64,000 nucleotides of DNA. Origin: Geosiphon pyriformis (taxonomy: Eukaryota > Glomeromycota > Glomeromycetes > Archaeosporales > Geosiphonaceae). Below the pieces are notes generated by a model. That model ran no database searches. It had not been told where the DNA came from and saw only the letters and a list, made by a program, of their open reading frames with translations. The stretch is from contig JAAOMT010000303.1 in NCBI GenBank assembly GCA_016748015.1, forward strand, positions 190,257 to 254,256, given 5' to 3'. Numbering within the stretch: position 1 is the stretch's first letter; the number at the start of each line of letters is the position of its first letter. Of the stretch, positions 21,661 to 33,169 are shown piece by piece. The position numbers and the translations under genes are program-made.

Positions 21661-22340
21661 GTATTAGAATCAGAATCACTGTTCAATTCTGATTTAAACT
21701 TTGACAACAACAACAATGAAAGCAATAATTCCAGCTCTGTTTAAAATGGCAATAAAAATAACAATGATTTAAACTCTAATTCAAACCCCAAACAATACAT
21801 TATGCTTCTTGACCTTACCAAGGAGCAGAAACTAAGATAGTTCAGCAATAATAATAAAAGTATTATGTCAAAACATACACATGATACCAATGCAGAGTTT
21901 GATCTGAGATATTCTGGAAAAGATGCCATCAAATTGGAACCACATTTATACACCTGCATTGATTTCAAAGTAGCACTGGAAATTTTGGCAACAACAATGG
22001 TACAATTAGCATCTAAAAGTAGTTTAGCAAAAAAAGGAATCAACATCAGAGGGAGAATAATTGATGCAGAATATGTGAAAAATATTATTGTTATGCTACA
22101 AAATGACTCAGAAAAAGCCTATATCATAGAGCCAAATGAAAAGATAGCATAGGCAATATTCCTGCTTCTGGTTAAAATAGCTCAATTAGTATTAATGAGA
22201 AACAGGAAAAAATTAGAGATGACAGCTAGAAGAATACAGAAATTCAAATTCACAGATAGAATAGATATACCAGTTAATATGGCAAAAGAAAAAGTTATTA
22301 ACAAGAAAGAAATTATCTTCACCCATTAATCAATTTCTAT
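21660..22340 (+). pseudogene. Element X dUTPase domain, degenerate
   Basis: The open stretch 21865-22152 reads HTHDTNAEFDLRYSGKDAIK (motif 1), SKSSLAKKGINIRGRIIDAE (motifs 2 and 3) and NEKIA followed by a stop where Gln is expected (motif 4). Motif 5 appears as FKFTDRIDIPVN, with GSTG lost. The uracil-stacking Tyr (AEYVKNI) is kept. Confidence 0.7.
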
Positions 22341-23004
22341 TCCATTATATAATCAGTACATGTTAGCCATAAAAAGAAAGGTAAAGAATCAGGTTCAAAA
22401 TTTTAAAACAGAAGTTACACTTTGTGAATCAGAAAAGATTGAACTAGTCAATCTACACATACCAGTCAAAAACCATAGTCACATTAAAATTCTTATTTAT
22501 AACAACACAGAAGACATTATTGAGATACTGGAAAGAACTACCATTGGATATTTAACCACTAAAATTGAAAACCAACCACCAAACTCTATTCTAGACTTTT
22601 CACAACTGTGTGAATATGTTGACATAATATCATAAACAATTTACAGACAGAATAAATGTTATTTGCTTCAACCAGAACAATTGGAACAAATAAATCTGGG
22701 AAATTTAGACTCACTTTAGCATATACAACTCAAAATATTACTTAACAACTTTACTGACATTTTTGCAAATAAAAATAAATTTGGCAAAACTGACATAATT
22801 TAGCATTAGATCAAGACTGGAAATGCAATGTCAATTAAACAAAGAGTGTACTAAATACCACTAGCTAGTCATAAGATCATTCATCAAGAGATCAATCAGA
22901 TATTAGACAATAGGTTAATTCAATTATCAATGAGCCCATGATTGTTATCAGTAGTACTAGTCCATAAAAAGAATAGAAAAATTCACTTTTGTATAGATTA
23001 CTGG
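22341..23004 (+). pseudogene. Element X dUTPase-RT spacer and RT entry, cut by Y
   Basis: Reads QVQNFKTEVTLCESEKIELVN, PNSILDFSQLCEYVDII, LLNNFTDIFANKNKFGKTDI and IHQEINQILDNRLIQLSMS. The RT N-terminus is VVLVHKKNRKIHFCIDYW, and the LTR of Y begins at this point. Stops at former Gln codons. Confidence 0.7.
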
Positions 23005-23798
23005 TGTTACTCATAAAAAAAAACAAATATAGAAAATAGTAGACCAATAAGGAAGTAGTAGTTAGCATGTAAGCACATTGTTCAACAATATAGAGCAATG
23101 TTAAAAATTATAGCACATTGCTCAAAAAATCATAGCACACTGTTTGAGTATGTGAGTGATCTTATAGAACATAAATTAGGTATATATAGTAGTAGTATTA
23201 GAAGAAAAAAAAACAGACCTCTCAGTTTAGATTTGATCTAAGCAACCTTTCACATCACAAATATTAATAAATAACTATTCACTATCTCAAAATCACTTTG
23301 CTATTAACACTTTATATTAATAGTAATTGATACTTAACCACACTGGAACAATAGCTTTTGATTATGGCTATTAATAGGATACTAACATTTATTGTCTTGG
23401 CTCATTTCTTTATTTTCTTTTATTTTTTTTTTGTTTTGTTATTTTTGGTTGTATACTAATTGATTAAAAGAATAAAGCACTGAATTACTGATGTCAAGAA
23501 TAGTCTGATAAAAGACCCCAAAAGAAGAGTATAATATTGAGAATTTAAGGATGGCTTACCAGAAGAGCATCTTTGTCAGATTACTAACCACCATGCTGAG
23601 AAAAAAATTTGATGGAATTGCAATTCCAAGAGACTACTGAAAAGACAACAATTGAATTTCTGTTCATTATACAAAAGACTCAACCAACAAAAACCTTCAG
23701 ATATAAACAATCTTCAGAAACCAACACTATTAAACCAATTGAGCACCAAATTACGGATTTGTTATTTGCTTTGAGAGCCCAAATAATCATCTGTAACA
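23005..23798 (+). repeat. Element Y 5' LTR (794 bp)
   Basis: Starts tgttactcata and ends ctgtaaca. Its U3 differs from X's: instead of the gaattcc repeats it carries imperfect repeats of agcacattg(t/c)tcaa at about 23060-23145. Downstream blocks (cagacctctcagtttagat and the atctaagcaacct region) match X. Confidence 0.85.
23060..23150 (+). repeat. Three short direct repeats in the U3 of Y's LTR
   Basis: The unit (t)agcacattgttcaa occurs three to four times with small changes (agcacattgttcaac, gagcaatgttaaaaa, agcacattgctcaaa, agcacactgtttgag). It replaces the gaattcc array of other copies, i.e. a swapped control region. Confidence 0.6.
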
Positions 23799-23825
23799 TT
23801 TGGTGCTTTCTGTGAAGTATAATCT
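23799..23825 (+). other. Element Y primer-binding-site region
   Basis: tttggtgctttctgtgaag directly after the LTR; same position and sequence as in D and A. Confidence 0.55.
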
Positions 23826-23860
23826 TACAGAAAACCAGCACCAACAGCAATCATCCAAAA

Positions 23861-25560
23861 ATGGCAGAATCAGAAATAATAGGAACAAACTATTTAAAAT
23901 TTGCTAAATCCTTATTTCAACAGTACAGCCAACAATTGGGCTTAACCAACAATTATTATCCAGCAGAATCAGCTTTCAACTTCTATGTCAACAAAAAAAT
24001 CACAGATTTTCTGGAAAGACCAATTGACATTGAATTAGCAAGAGAAAATTTTTATATGGAATTAATCCAACACACCAGCTTACCATGAAATTACAGTTTC
24101 ACATCAATCATTAGAAAAATCAATTAAGAAATTGAAAGATAAACTCAACAACAATTCCCTATTACTTATGCAGATAAAGGTAAAGGAAAGTTACAAACAC
24201 TAGCAGCAACTTCAAAAAGAATACAATTACCCATGTAGAAGAAACAAAGAATTGAATCTTTACTATATCCATTATACTATTATATACCCAGAAGTACCAT
24301 TAATATTACATTAGCAGACATGTCTACATCAAATGTGATCTCAACATTTGGATGACTTCTATTCCAAAGTAAACAAAAAAAAGCAGAGTTATTGGGAACA
24401 TATAGCAATTACTTTGAAGAATTCAAATTGCAATTGCTAATACCATCAGAATTCTGATCACTACCATCTTTACCAGATTTTGGAACCACAAGTTTTTGGG
24501 AGATAACAGCATCAGAAGAAAAGGAAGAAGAGGATCAAGAATTTAATTATCAAAATCTGATTGTAGAAAATCCGAAAGTTGAAACTCCAAATATTCAAAC
24601 CCAGTAAACTCAGAACAATCCAAACTCTGAGTTAATTAATTAGCAAAACTTACCTCCAGAAATTGTCATTAATTAACAACCAATTGATCCAATTGCTGAA
24701 CAACTTCAACAGCCATCAATACTATCTCAGCAATTATTACTTCAACCATCACAACAACCAAACTTGGATCTAATGGCCTACACTCCAATAGCAAAACTCA
24801 AAAAATTCATGGATAAGGAAGACAATGTCCAAGTGTAACTGAACAATGTGGAAAAAGCCATTGCAGCCAATGGATGAAATAATGCACAAGCCATACAAGC
24901 CATTCCATATTTCCTTCAGGATATTACCAACTTGTGGTATCAGAGCTTGGTTAACAAACCTCAAGATTTTAATACATTCAAACTTGTGTTTTTGCAATAT
25001 TTCAGTAATAATAATAGCATTAACCGATTAGCCAACTCTTTTACCACTATCAAGCAAGGAGAAAATGAAGCAGTTACTACTTACTTGGGATGCTTCCACA
25101 GAAATCTGTGCTAAATTCAGGCCATACAAGCTAATTATTTCACAGTGTTACATATTCTAAACCAATTCATTAAAGGCCTGTACAGTAGCATCCTCCAACA
25201 TGTATGCCCATTGCACTCAACAGATCTTTAAGCTGCCATTACAAATACCAGAGATTTTGAAGCAGCTGAACTTAAAGCTAATCATGCCCAAGCTGTAAAT
25301 CTAATAATAAACAGATTATCTGACTTGAATTCTAAACTAAAGCAATTCAGTAAATCCATTAATCAGAAATTAAAGAGATACTTAGCTAACAACTATCAGG
25401 CAATTTATCAACCTTTTCAATAATGCAATAATTAAGAAAACTTCAATTACATCCAAAATTAATTGCATTCAGCATTGTTAACCAATCAACAGTGATAACT
25501 GAAAATATGTGTTTGTCACTATTGTGGTAAACAAGAACATTTGCAGTTTGAATGTCACAA
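23861..25560 (+). pseudogene. Element Y gag, degenerate
   Basis: Begins MAESEIIGTNYLKFAKS. Here the first codon is ATG, while A, D and X have GTG at this site. The capsid follows with YFLQDITNLWYQSLVNKPQ, LQYFSNNNSINRLANSF and FTTIKQGENEAVTTYLGCF (24.85-25.11 kb), then FSKSINQKLKRYLANN. An intact CCHC knuckle lies at 25514-25555 (CHYCGKQEHLQFEC). Several stops, mostly at Trp/Gln codons. Confidence 0.75.
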
Positions 25561-26039
25561 AAAGATAAACAACCAATGATCAAAAAATCAATATTGAAAC
25601 CCCAATTGCCAGTTTACAACTTTGAGTTACCAACTAAACCCAGAATCATATTATCAAAATTACATGCCACTAACACAGCAACTAATATATCGACCATCAG
25701 TATATTAAGCCCCAATTTATCAACTGACAAATCCCATCATTTATCAATTACCACAGCCCCAAATAATCTATCAGGCTCTAGCAATCTCAACACTGCCACT
25801 AAACTCAGCTCAGATGACATTAGGGAATTCCAGATCAAGAGTTACCCAAAACTAGAGATTGGCAATGGTTGTCCACCAACCAATCCCCAGTTTTTCAACC
25901 AACTATCAGAATCACAACAGTAGAATTCAGGAACTGGATCCACTTAAAACCCAAATTCCCAACACTATTTAAGTCTCCTGGTTATCCCAGAAGATGTCTT
26001 ATCCAATAACCAGAAAACTAATTACAAACAAATATTTAC

Positions 26040-26670
26040 CAACAATATTCTACCAGCCATTATTATGGAAAACAAGTTACTCGCAGCTATATTTCCCTTT
26101 GAAATCAAAGAACCATTAGAAATCCTTTTATTCAGTAAAGCCACACTCAAAAAAAAACCCATCACTGTAATATATACCAATACCAAAATTGATGGCTGCA
26201 CTATCAAACTAATCTTAAATAATAGATCAACTGGCAGCATTATTACAAAACAACTTATGCACCAATTAGGTCATCAAGTTGATCAAACTGCCAGTGCAAG
26301 GATAATTACAACTAATAAAGTGACCAAAACTTCAATTGGTGAAATAAATAAATTATCCATTAAAATCAACAGCATTGTAATACCCATCAAAGTTCTTATG
26401 ATGAAAGCAACTCAGTACTAGGCTCTTGTTAAAAACAACTGGCTATCCAAAACCAATGCTGTGCTTAACTGGAACACCCAAAAACTGCAGCTTAACCAAG
26501 ATGGCCACCACACACATGTGCCAGCCATGTATGGTTATTTCAAGACCACTACCAATAACAAGCCACTTATTGAATTAGAAGAAGAAGAAAGAAAATTTAC
26601 CTGGGAAGCTTACCAAGTTTCTTGGGCCAACATTAATCACAACGAGTTACTATCAATACTTTCTTGAAAC
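26040..26670 (+). pseudogene. Element Y aspartic protease
   Basis: ENKLLAAIFPFEIKEPLEIL, then IKLILNNRSTGSIITKQLMH (26.20-26.26 kb): the catalytic DSG is NNR, so inactive. It continues KVTKTSIGEINKLSIK and NNWLSKTNAVLNW (26.43-26.47 kb) and a tail AYQVSWANINHNELL, with long readable frames (26065-26421, 26461-26667). Confidence 0.75.
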
Positions 26671-26699
26671 AACAAAGAGAAAAGAAAGAAAGAGGATAC

Positions 26700-27450
26700 A
26701 CCAGAAGAAGACACCACTACAGAGAAAATAACTAGTGGTTGGGAAAGAGAGTACTTATGTGAGCCAATAAAAGAGCTGCTCTATATACTTTTCAAATGCA
26801 AGAACTGTAAAAAGAAACTTTTCTCTATAAGAGCTTGGATAGCACCTAACGAAGACTATTGGACAAAAACCCACTATTATTGTAAGCCATGCCATAGGAA
26901 ACGCTATGGCTATCCAAAAAAACAAGAAAAGTAAAACAATGAACCAAGTCTTGCTTGCAGTGAATGATTACTCAACAAAAGAATGTAAAATAACATTCTT
27001 GGTCAAGGAAGAATATGTGACACTTTATGTCAATACATGATCTTCATAAGTGATTGGGTAAGTCGTAGAACACCTATAATGGCTGCCTAGCACCAAGCAA
27101 TCTCTTGCTTATATGGTTACCCACATGACAAGGACAAGATCTGGCAAATGGCAAATGCCAAAATCAAAGGAGCTATGCCTAGTGAAATTTTGGAAATTAA
27201 AAATAATTCTCCAGAACCAGTCAACATTGTCCTTATTCCAAATCCAGATGCTTTTCTCAACATAGAGACAGGCCCAGAGAAGTTTCATGAGCACTATCAA
27301 AATTTGGCACCAACAAAAAAAGAGCAGGAACAATGTTTGAAAAAAATAAACACCCAATTATGTGACTACTGTTTGATTCTATGTGATTTTCAATATTGTA
27401 ATAAGTGTAACCTTATTTACAATTCACCACCATGTATGATCTACACAATT
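26700..27450 (+). pseudogene. Element Y Cys-rich linker
   Basis: First cluster: ILFKCKNCKKKLFSIRAWIA followed by HYYCKPCHRKRYGYPKK (26.79-26.93 kb), two CxxC pairs. Then CDTLCQYMIFISDWVS, EHYQNLAPTKKEQEQCLKKI and a second cluster LCDYCLILCDFQYCNKCNLI (27.36-27.42 kb). Same order as in D and B. Confidence 0.6.
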
Positions 27451-27459
27451 CCAGAAGAA

Positions 27460-28160
27460 AAAAACCCAATTAGCAGTTGTACATTAGAATCGGAATCAAC
27501 TTTCAATCCTGATTTAAACTCCAACAATGATGATAATAAAAACAACAGTTCCAGTTTCATTCAAATTGACAATGACAACAATGATAATTCAGACTTAGAT
27601 TTAAAACCCAAACAATACATCATGCTTCCTGATCTTACCAAGGAGCAAGAACTGAAATGGTTCAATGATAATAATAAAAGTATTATGCCAGAATGCACAC
27701 ATAATACCAATGTCAGATTTGATCTAATATATTCAGAAAAAAATGCTATCAAATTGGAACCACATTTATGTACCTGTATTGATCTCAAAGTAGCACTAGA
27801 AATTCCAACAACAACAATGATTTAACTAGCATTTAAAAGTAGCTTAGCAAAAAAGAGAATCAACATCAGAAGAGGAATAATTGACACAGAATATATGGAA
27901 AATATTATTGTAATACTACAAAATAACTCAGAAAAAGCCTATATTATAGAACCAAACAAAAAGATAGCACAGACAATATTTCTGCCTCTGGTTAAAATAG
28001 CTCAATTAGTATCAGTGGGAAACAGGAAAAAATTAGGGATTATAGCTAAAAAGATTCAGGGATTTGGATTAACAGGTAGAATAGATGTACCAGTCAATAT
28101 GGCAGAGAAAAAAATTGTTGACAAGGGAGAAATTATCTCCATCTGTCAATCAATTTCTAT
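27460..28160 (+). pseudogene. Element Y dUTPase domain
   Basis: Reads ECTHNTNVRFDLIYSEKN (motif 1), FKSSLAKKRINIRRGIIDTE followed by YMENI (motifs 2-3, Asp and Tyr kept), PNKKIAQTIFLPL (motif 4) and GFGLTGRIDVPVN (motif 5, Ser to Leu). One stop (TAA at about 27823) between the two open stretches 27148-27825 and 27895-28761, at a former Gln. Confidence 0.8.
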
Positions 28161-29304
28161 TGTACCATATGACCAGTACATAATAACCATAAAGAGAAAG
28201 GTAAAGGATCAGGTACAGATTTTTGAGGCAGAAGCAACACTTTGTGAATCAGAAAAGATTGGATTAGTCAATCTACACATACCAGCCAAGAACTATAAGC
28301 ACATCAAGATTTCTATTTACAACAACATAGAAGATACCATTAAAATACCAAAAAGAACCACTATTGGGTACTTGACCACTGAAGTTGAGAACCAACTATC
28401 CAACACCATTTTAGACTTTTCACAACTGTGCAGATATGTAGATATTACATCTCAAACAATATATAGACAAAAAGAATGTTATCTGCTTCAATCAGAACAA
28501 TTGAAACAAATGAACTTGAGAAATTTAGATCTACTACAATGTATGCAGTTTAAGATATTACTCAATAATTTCAACAATATTTTTGTCAGTAAAAACAAAT
28601 TTGGCAGAACAGACATAATTCAGCATCAGATCAAAACTGGAAAAACAATGCCGATCAAACAAAAAACATACCGAATATTACCAGCCAGCCATAAAATTAT
28701 TCATCAAAAAATCAATCAGATGCTTGACAACAGGCCAATTCAGCCATCAATGAGCTCATAGTCATCATTAGTGGTATTAGTCTGGAAAAAAAATGGGAAA
28801 ATCCACTTTTGTGTAGATTACCAGAAACTAAATAAAGTAACTAAAGAAAATAGCTACCCAACACCAAAGATCCAAAAGCTGTTCAACACTTTTAAAGGAA
28901 AAAAATGGTTCTCAACTTTAGATTTAGACAGTGATTACTGGCAAGTAGTTATAAAACCAGAAGACAAAAAAAAAACAGCTTTTACAACACAAGAAGAAAA
29001 TTTTGAATTTAAGGTTATGCCATTTGGCTTGATAAATGCTCCAGCCACTTTTCAATGACTTATAGAAATTGTTTATACTGGGCTACTATAAAAATCAGTA
29101 GTCATATACTTGGATAATACCAATGTGTTCTCAAAAACATTTAATAATCATCTACATCATCTTCAACAAGTATTTGAAAAACTCAGATGAGCAAGATTGA
29201 AATTAAATGCAAACAAATGCTTCTTTGACAAAACAGAATTAAAATTCTTGGGACATGTCATAAGCAAAGATGGAATCAAAATAGATCCAGACAAAATTGA
29301 AGAA
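28161..29304 (+). pseudogene. Element Y dUTPase-RT spacer and RT N-terminal half
   Basis: Spacer: TILDFSQLCRYVDITSQTIY and NIFVSKNKFGRTDIIQHQIK. RT: KIHFCVDYQKLNKVTKENSY, KWFSTLDLDSDYWQVVIKPE and FKVMPFGLINAPATFQ. The catalytic box reads YLDN (29.11 kb), followed by FLGHVISKDGIKIDPDKIE, where it is cut at about 29304. The second catalytic Asp is replaced by Asn. Confidence 0.8.
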
Positions 29305-29451
29305 GACAAAAATTGGGAAAATAACTTGAGGAATTAACCAAAACCTTCAGATTTATAACATCTTCAGAAATTAATATTGTTATATTATCAATTGAGCACC
29401 AAGTTACAGATTTGTTATTTGCTTTGAGACCCCAAATAATTATCTGTAACA
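29305..29451 (+). repeat. 3' LTR tail of element X (fused to Y)
   Basis: From agacaaaaattgggaaaat to atctgtaaca the sequence matches the last ~150 bp of X's 5' LTR (7960-8107). It is followed by gtat, the partner of atat before X's 5' LTR. So this is the distal end of X, joined to Y by a deletion. Confidence 0.75.
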
Positions 29452-30470
29452 GTATTGTTTTTTTTGCCTGTAAACTTTTCGAGTTTTGCTATTGGGGTGT
29501 AGACCATTAGATCCAAGTTTGGTTGTTGTTGTTGTTGTTGTTGTTGGGTGGTAACTGAATTTGAAGTTGTGGTGGTGGTGGTAGTAGTTGTTGTTGTGCG
29601 GCAACTAGTGGTGGGTTGATAACAATTGCTGGAAGTAAGTATTGTTAATTATTAATGTTGGGGTTTGGATTGTTTTTGTTTTGCTGATTATTGGGGTTGG
29701 GTTTGTTCTGATTTTCCTGAGTTTGAATATTCGGGATTTCAACTTTTGGTTTTTCTACAATTAAATTCTGGTAATTAAATTCCTGATTGTTGTCTTTTTT
29801 TTCTTCCAATTTGGTTATCTTCCAGGGACTTGCAGTTCCAAAATCTGGTTGAGGTGGTGGTGATCAAAATCCTGATAATATTGGGAATAATAATTTGAAT
29901 CCTTCAAAGTAATTGCTGTAAGTTCTCAATAATTCTGCTTTTTTTTGTTTACTTTGAAATGGAAGTCATCCAAATGTTGATGTTATGTTTGATGTGGATG
30001 CGTCTGCTAATGTGATATTAATAGTATTTTTGTGTATATAATAATATGATGAATATAGTGGAGATTCAATTTTTTGTTTTTTCCATGTTGGTAATTGTAT
30101 TCCTTTTGGAGTTGCTATTGGTGTTTATAACTTTCTTTTACCCTTATCTGCATAAGTAATAAGAAATTGTTGTTGAGTGTATCTTTCAATTTCTTGATTA
30201 ATTTCTCTGATAATTGCAAAACTGTGATTTCATAATAAGCTGGTGTGTTGAATTAATTCTGTATAGAAATTTTCTCTTGCTGATTCAATGTCAACTGGTC
30301 TCCCCAGAAAATTTGTGATTCTTTTGTTAATGTAAAAGTTGAAGGCTAATTCTGCTAAATAATAATTGTTGGTTAAGCCCAATTGTTAACTATACTGTTG
30401 AAATAAGAATTTAGCAAATCCTAAATGGTTTGTTCCTATTATTTCTGATTCTGCCACTTTTGGATTATTG
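29452..30470 (-). pseudogene. Element A gag N-terminal part
   Basis: Begins at 30466 with the AESEIIGTN block after a GTG codon; reads FAKFLFQQYS, YYLAELAFNFYINKRITNFL and SARENFYTELIQ. Then comes a region shared with X and Y (TWKKQKIESPLYS), a Pro/Asn-rich linker and a long Gln/Asn repeat (GTT/CAA microsatellite at 29520-29547). It ends VYTPIAKLEKFTG near 29.46 kb. Stops present. Confidence 0.7.
29519..29548. repeat. (GTT)n microsatellite in A gag
   Basis: Eight tandem gtt units on the plus strand, encoding poly-Gln on the minus strand inside gag. Gln-rich tracts occur at the same place in X (9.04-9.09 kb). Confidence 0.8.
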
Positions 30471-30519
30471 TTGTTGGTATTGGTTTTTTGTAAAATTATA
30501 CTTCACAAGGAGCACCAAA

Positions 30520-31396
30520 TATTACAGATGATTATTTGGAGTCTTAAAGCAAATAACAAACTCATAATTTGGTGCTTAATAACTTAAAATAGTTGGTAAT
30601 ATTTGAAAGTTGTTCATATCTGAAAGTCTTTGAAATCTGAAGATTTGGGTTAGAGTTTTTTGTATAATAAACAAAGATTCACTATGGTTGGTTTTGGTTG
30701 ATTTCTCAAGTCATTTTCTCAATTTCTGTTTTTAGCATAGTAGCTGGTTTAATCTGGCAGTTATGTCCTTTTGGTAAGCTATTTGTTAATATATTTATAA
30801 TTCTACCTTTATTTCTGGGTCTTTTACCAGGCTATCCATGATGTTAATACTCAGCACTTTAATTTTTTAATTAATTAGTACAGCACACACAAAACAAAAG
30901 AAAGAAAAATAAAAAAAAAATAAAAAAGTTAAGTCAAAACAATTAAGTTAGTATCCTGTTAATAGCCATGATCAAGAGCTATTGTTCCAGTGTGGTCAAA
31001 TATTAATTACTATTAACATAAAGTGTTGATAATGGGGAATGGATTAAGATAGTGAATAATTATTTATTAATATTTGTGAATAAAAAGATTGCTTAGATCA
31101 AATCTAAACTGAGAAATCTGTTTTTTTACTTCTAATAATACCACTATATATACATAATTGAAATTCCTCAATTTCTCAATTCTTCACACTAAAAATCCTG
31201 GAATTTTTGGAATTTTGCAATTTCTTTGAGAGAAATCCTGGAATTTTAAAATCTTACAATTCCTCATATAAGAATCTTGAAATTTTTGGAATTCTGCAAT
31301 TTCTTTAAGAGGAATTCTGGAATTTCACATTTACTATGGCTACTTCTAATTGGCTAATTTATATGTTAATATATTTTCTATATTCTACAAGTAACA
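30520..31396 (-). repeat. Element A 5' LTR (877 bp)
   Basis: Plus strand starts tattacag (tgttacag with one change) and ends aagtaaca. Preceded by agcaccaaa, the PBS complement. Contains the ggaattttgcaattt/ggaattc U3 repeats at 31190-31330. Confidence 0.85.
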
Positions 31397-31400
31397 TTAG

Positions 31401-31636
31401 TGTTATTAGTCTCTGAAGATTTGTTTGATTGTTATGAATTTACTTATGGAGTTCTTTGGTTATAAGACACAGAGATTTGGTTTTCATTAATTGCAACTTC
31501 TTTAAAAATGTGAGCTATCTTCTTCAAGCTAACAAGCACAGTCATTAAAGTTTGGCATTGTCTTTTCATCTTTCTGGTAAGCTAACAAGATAATATTAAT
31601 ATTCAAAACTTAGGAGGAGTCTCCCTCTTTTACCAG
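31401..31636 (-). repeat. LTR Z, first part (interrupted by element D)
   Basis: Starts tgttattag four bases after A's LTR and ends ttttaccag, where D's LTR starts. The continuation is at 41661. Blocks such as ctggtaagctaacaagat and tcttttaccag align with D and A LTRs, so Z is an older, diverged LTR of the same group. Confidence 0.65.
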
Positions 31637-32490
31637 TGTTACAGATAATTATTTGGGATCTCAAATCAAATAACAAAACTCATAACTTGATGCTCAGAAG
31701 CTATTCACAATAATGGTGATCTGAAGGTATTGTTATCTAAAGGTTTTGGTTGAGTCTTTTGTATAATGAACAGAGATTCAATAGTTGTTTATCCATAGCT
31801 TCCCAGAATTGCAATTTTGTCAATTTTTTTTTCAGCTTGATGGCCAGTACTTCTTTGGTAAGTAATCCGTAATTTCTTTATGTGCTCTATCCACTCAAAG
31901 GAGTCTTTTACCAGACAATCTTTGAAATCAATAATTCAGTGCTTAATCTTTAATCAATTAGTAAACAACAAAAAGAAATAACAAAAGAAAATAAAAGAAA
32001 ATAAAGAAAATAAACAAATAAGCCAAGGCAATAAATGTTAGTATCCTGTTAATAGCCATAATCAAAAGCTATTGTTCCAGTATGGTTAAGTATCAATTAC
32101 TATCAATATGAAGTATTGATAGTGGAGAGTAGATTTGAGATAGTAAATAATTATTTATTTGATATTTGTAATGTAGAAGATTGCTTAAATCAAATCTAAA
32201 CTGAAAGGTCTGTCTTTTTTTACTTCTAATGTTACCAATATATATACATAATTGAAATTCCTTAATTCCTCAATTCTTCACACCAGAAATCCTAGAATTT
32301 CTGGAATTCTGCAATTTTTTTGAGAGGAATTCTGAAATTCTGGAATTCTGTAATTTCTTGTACAAAAATCTTAAAATTCCTGGAATCCTGCAATTTCTTT
32401 AAGAGGAATCCTGGAATTTCACATTTACTATGGCTACTTTTGATTGGCTAATTTATATGCTAATATACTTCCTATATTCTATAAGTAATA
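31637..32490 (-). repeat. Element D 3' LTR (854 bp)
   Basis: Starts tgttacagataatt, ends agtaata (agtaaca with C to T). U3 (32270-32420) holds repeated ggaattctgcaattt and TTCnnGAA pairs. A TATA-like tatatatac lies near 32240. Confidence 0.9.
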
Positions 32491-33160
32491 TTATTCTATT
32501 TTCTTTAATATTGAGCTCTATCAAGATTTTTTAATTCTAATTCTCCGTCTTTGAGTATTTCTTGAACTTTTTTTTCAAGAATTACTTGTGCTATCTTGTT
32601 CTGTAATTCTTTAAATTGAGCATTGGTTATTTTTTCCATTTGGTTAATGGTAATGGAGTTCATTTCTGAATTGAGTAAGCTTTTTGGTTAATCTTGAAAT
32701 CTGGTGTATAGCCAATAAATGGCTCTTGCTTGTGTGGTCAAATTGTTCTTCTCCACAAATTGTTCCAGTTGTTGCAGTATTGTTGTGTCAAATAATTATT
32801 TTGTTTTATCCATATACAAGCCCTAAATATTCAAGTGTTGTCCCAAATAAAAGTAACAAAAGTTTCTTGGAAATTGTTGTATCCACCAATTCCAAGTTTT
32901 TATAATCAATTCTTGATATTGGGTGCCTTTTGGTTGTGTTTTTATTGCCAATTTTACTTTTGTGATTATTTTGTTCACAGTGTTTTCTGTTTTTTTCTGT
33001 ATTTTATCTTATGGTCTTTTTCTGGTGTTTGTGTATCTGATAGTTTGTTGGTTGATTGTAATTTCCATCTCTTGTTGTTGGATCAGTTGAAAAAATTGTT
33101 GTGTTAGTGAGTGAATGCCATCAGTAATCTTTATTTTTCTGCTGTCTTTTGTCACATATA
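32491..33160 (-). pseudogene. Element D ORF3 relic
   Basis: Same place as B ORF3. The minus strand gives a helical Gln/Lys-rich reading ending LKNLDRAQY before the LTR. An alternative frame (LIELNIKEN) runs into the LTR, as in B and E2. Stops present. Function unknown. Confidence 0.5.
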
Positions 33161-33169
33161 CTGTGTTTT

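Larger units (their letters stand above)
20532..23004 (+). mobile_element. Element X, middle segment
   Basis: Continuation of element X after B: rest of protease (20532-20750), Cys-rich linker (20.9-21.6 kb), dUTPase (21.84-22.3 kb), spacer and RT entry (22.3-23.0 kb). It stops at KIHFCIDYW, where the LTR of Y begins at 23005. Confidence 0.85.
23005..29304 (+). mobile_element. Element Y (Ty3/gypsy with dUTPase), 3'-truncated
   Basis: Plus-strand sister of X inserted in X's RT. 5' LTR 23005-23798, gag, protease, Cys-rich linker, dUTPase, and RT only as far as IKIDPDKIE (about 29300). There the sequence jumps into the last ~150 bp of an LTR that ends at 29451. RNase H, integrase, ORF3 and its own 3' LTR start are missing. 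Confidence 0.85.
29452..31396 (-). mobile_element. Element A, 5' segment (gag start, PBS, 5' LTR)
   Basis: The minus-strand gag N-terminal part here ends at FTGKKNN, continuing in 7340 downward. With the 5' LTR at 30520-31396 this restores element A to about 10 kb when the 22.1-kb X/B/Y block is ignored. Confidence 0.8.
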
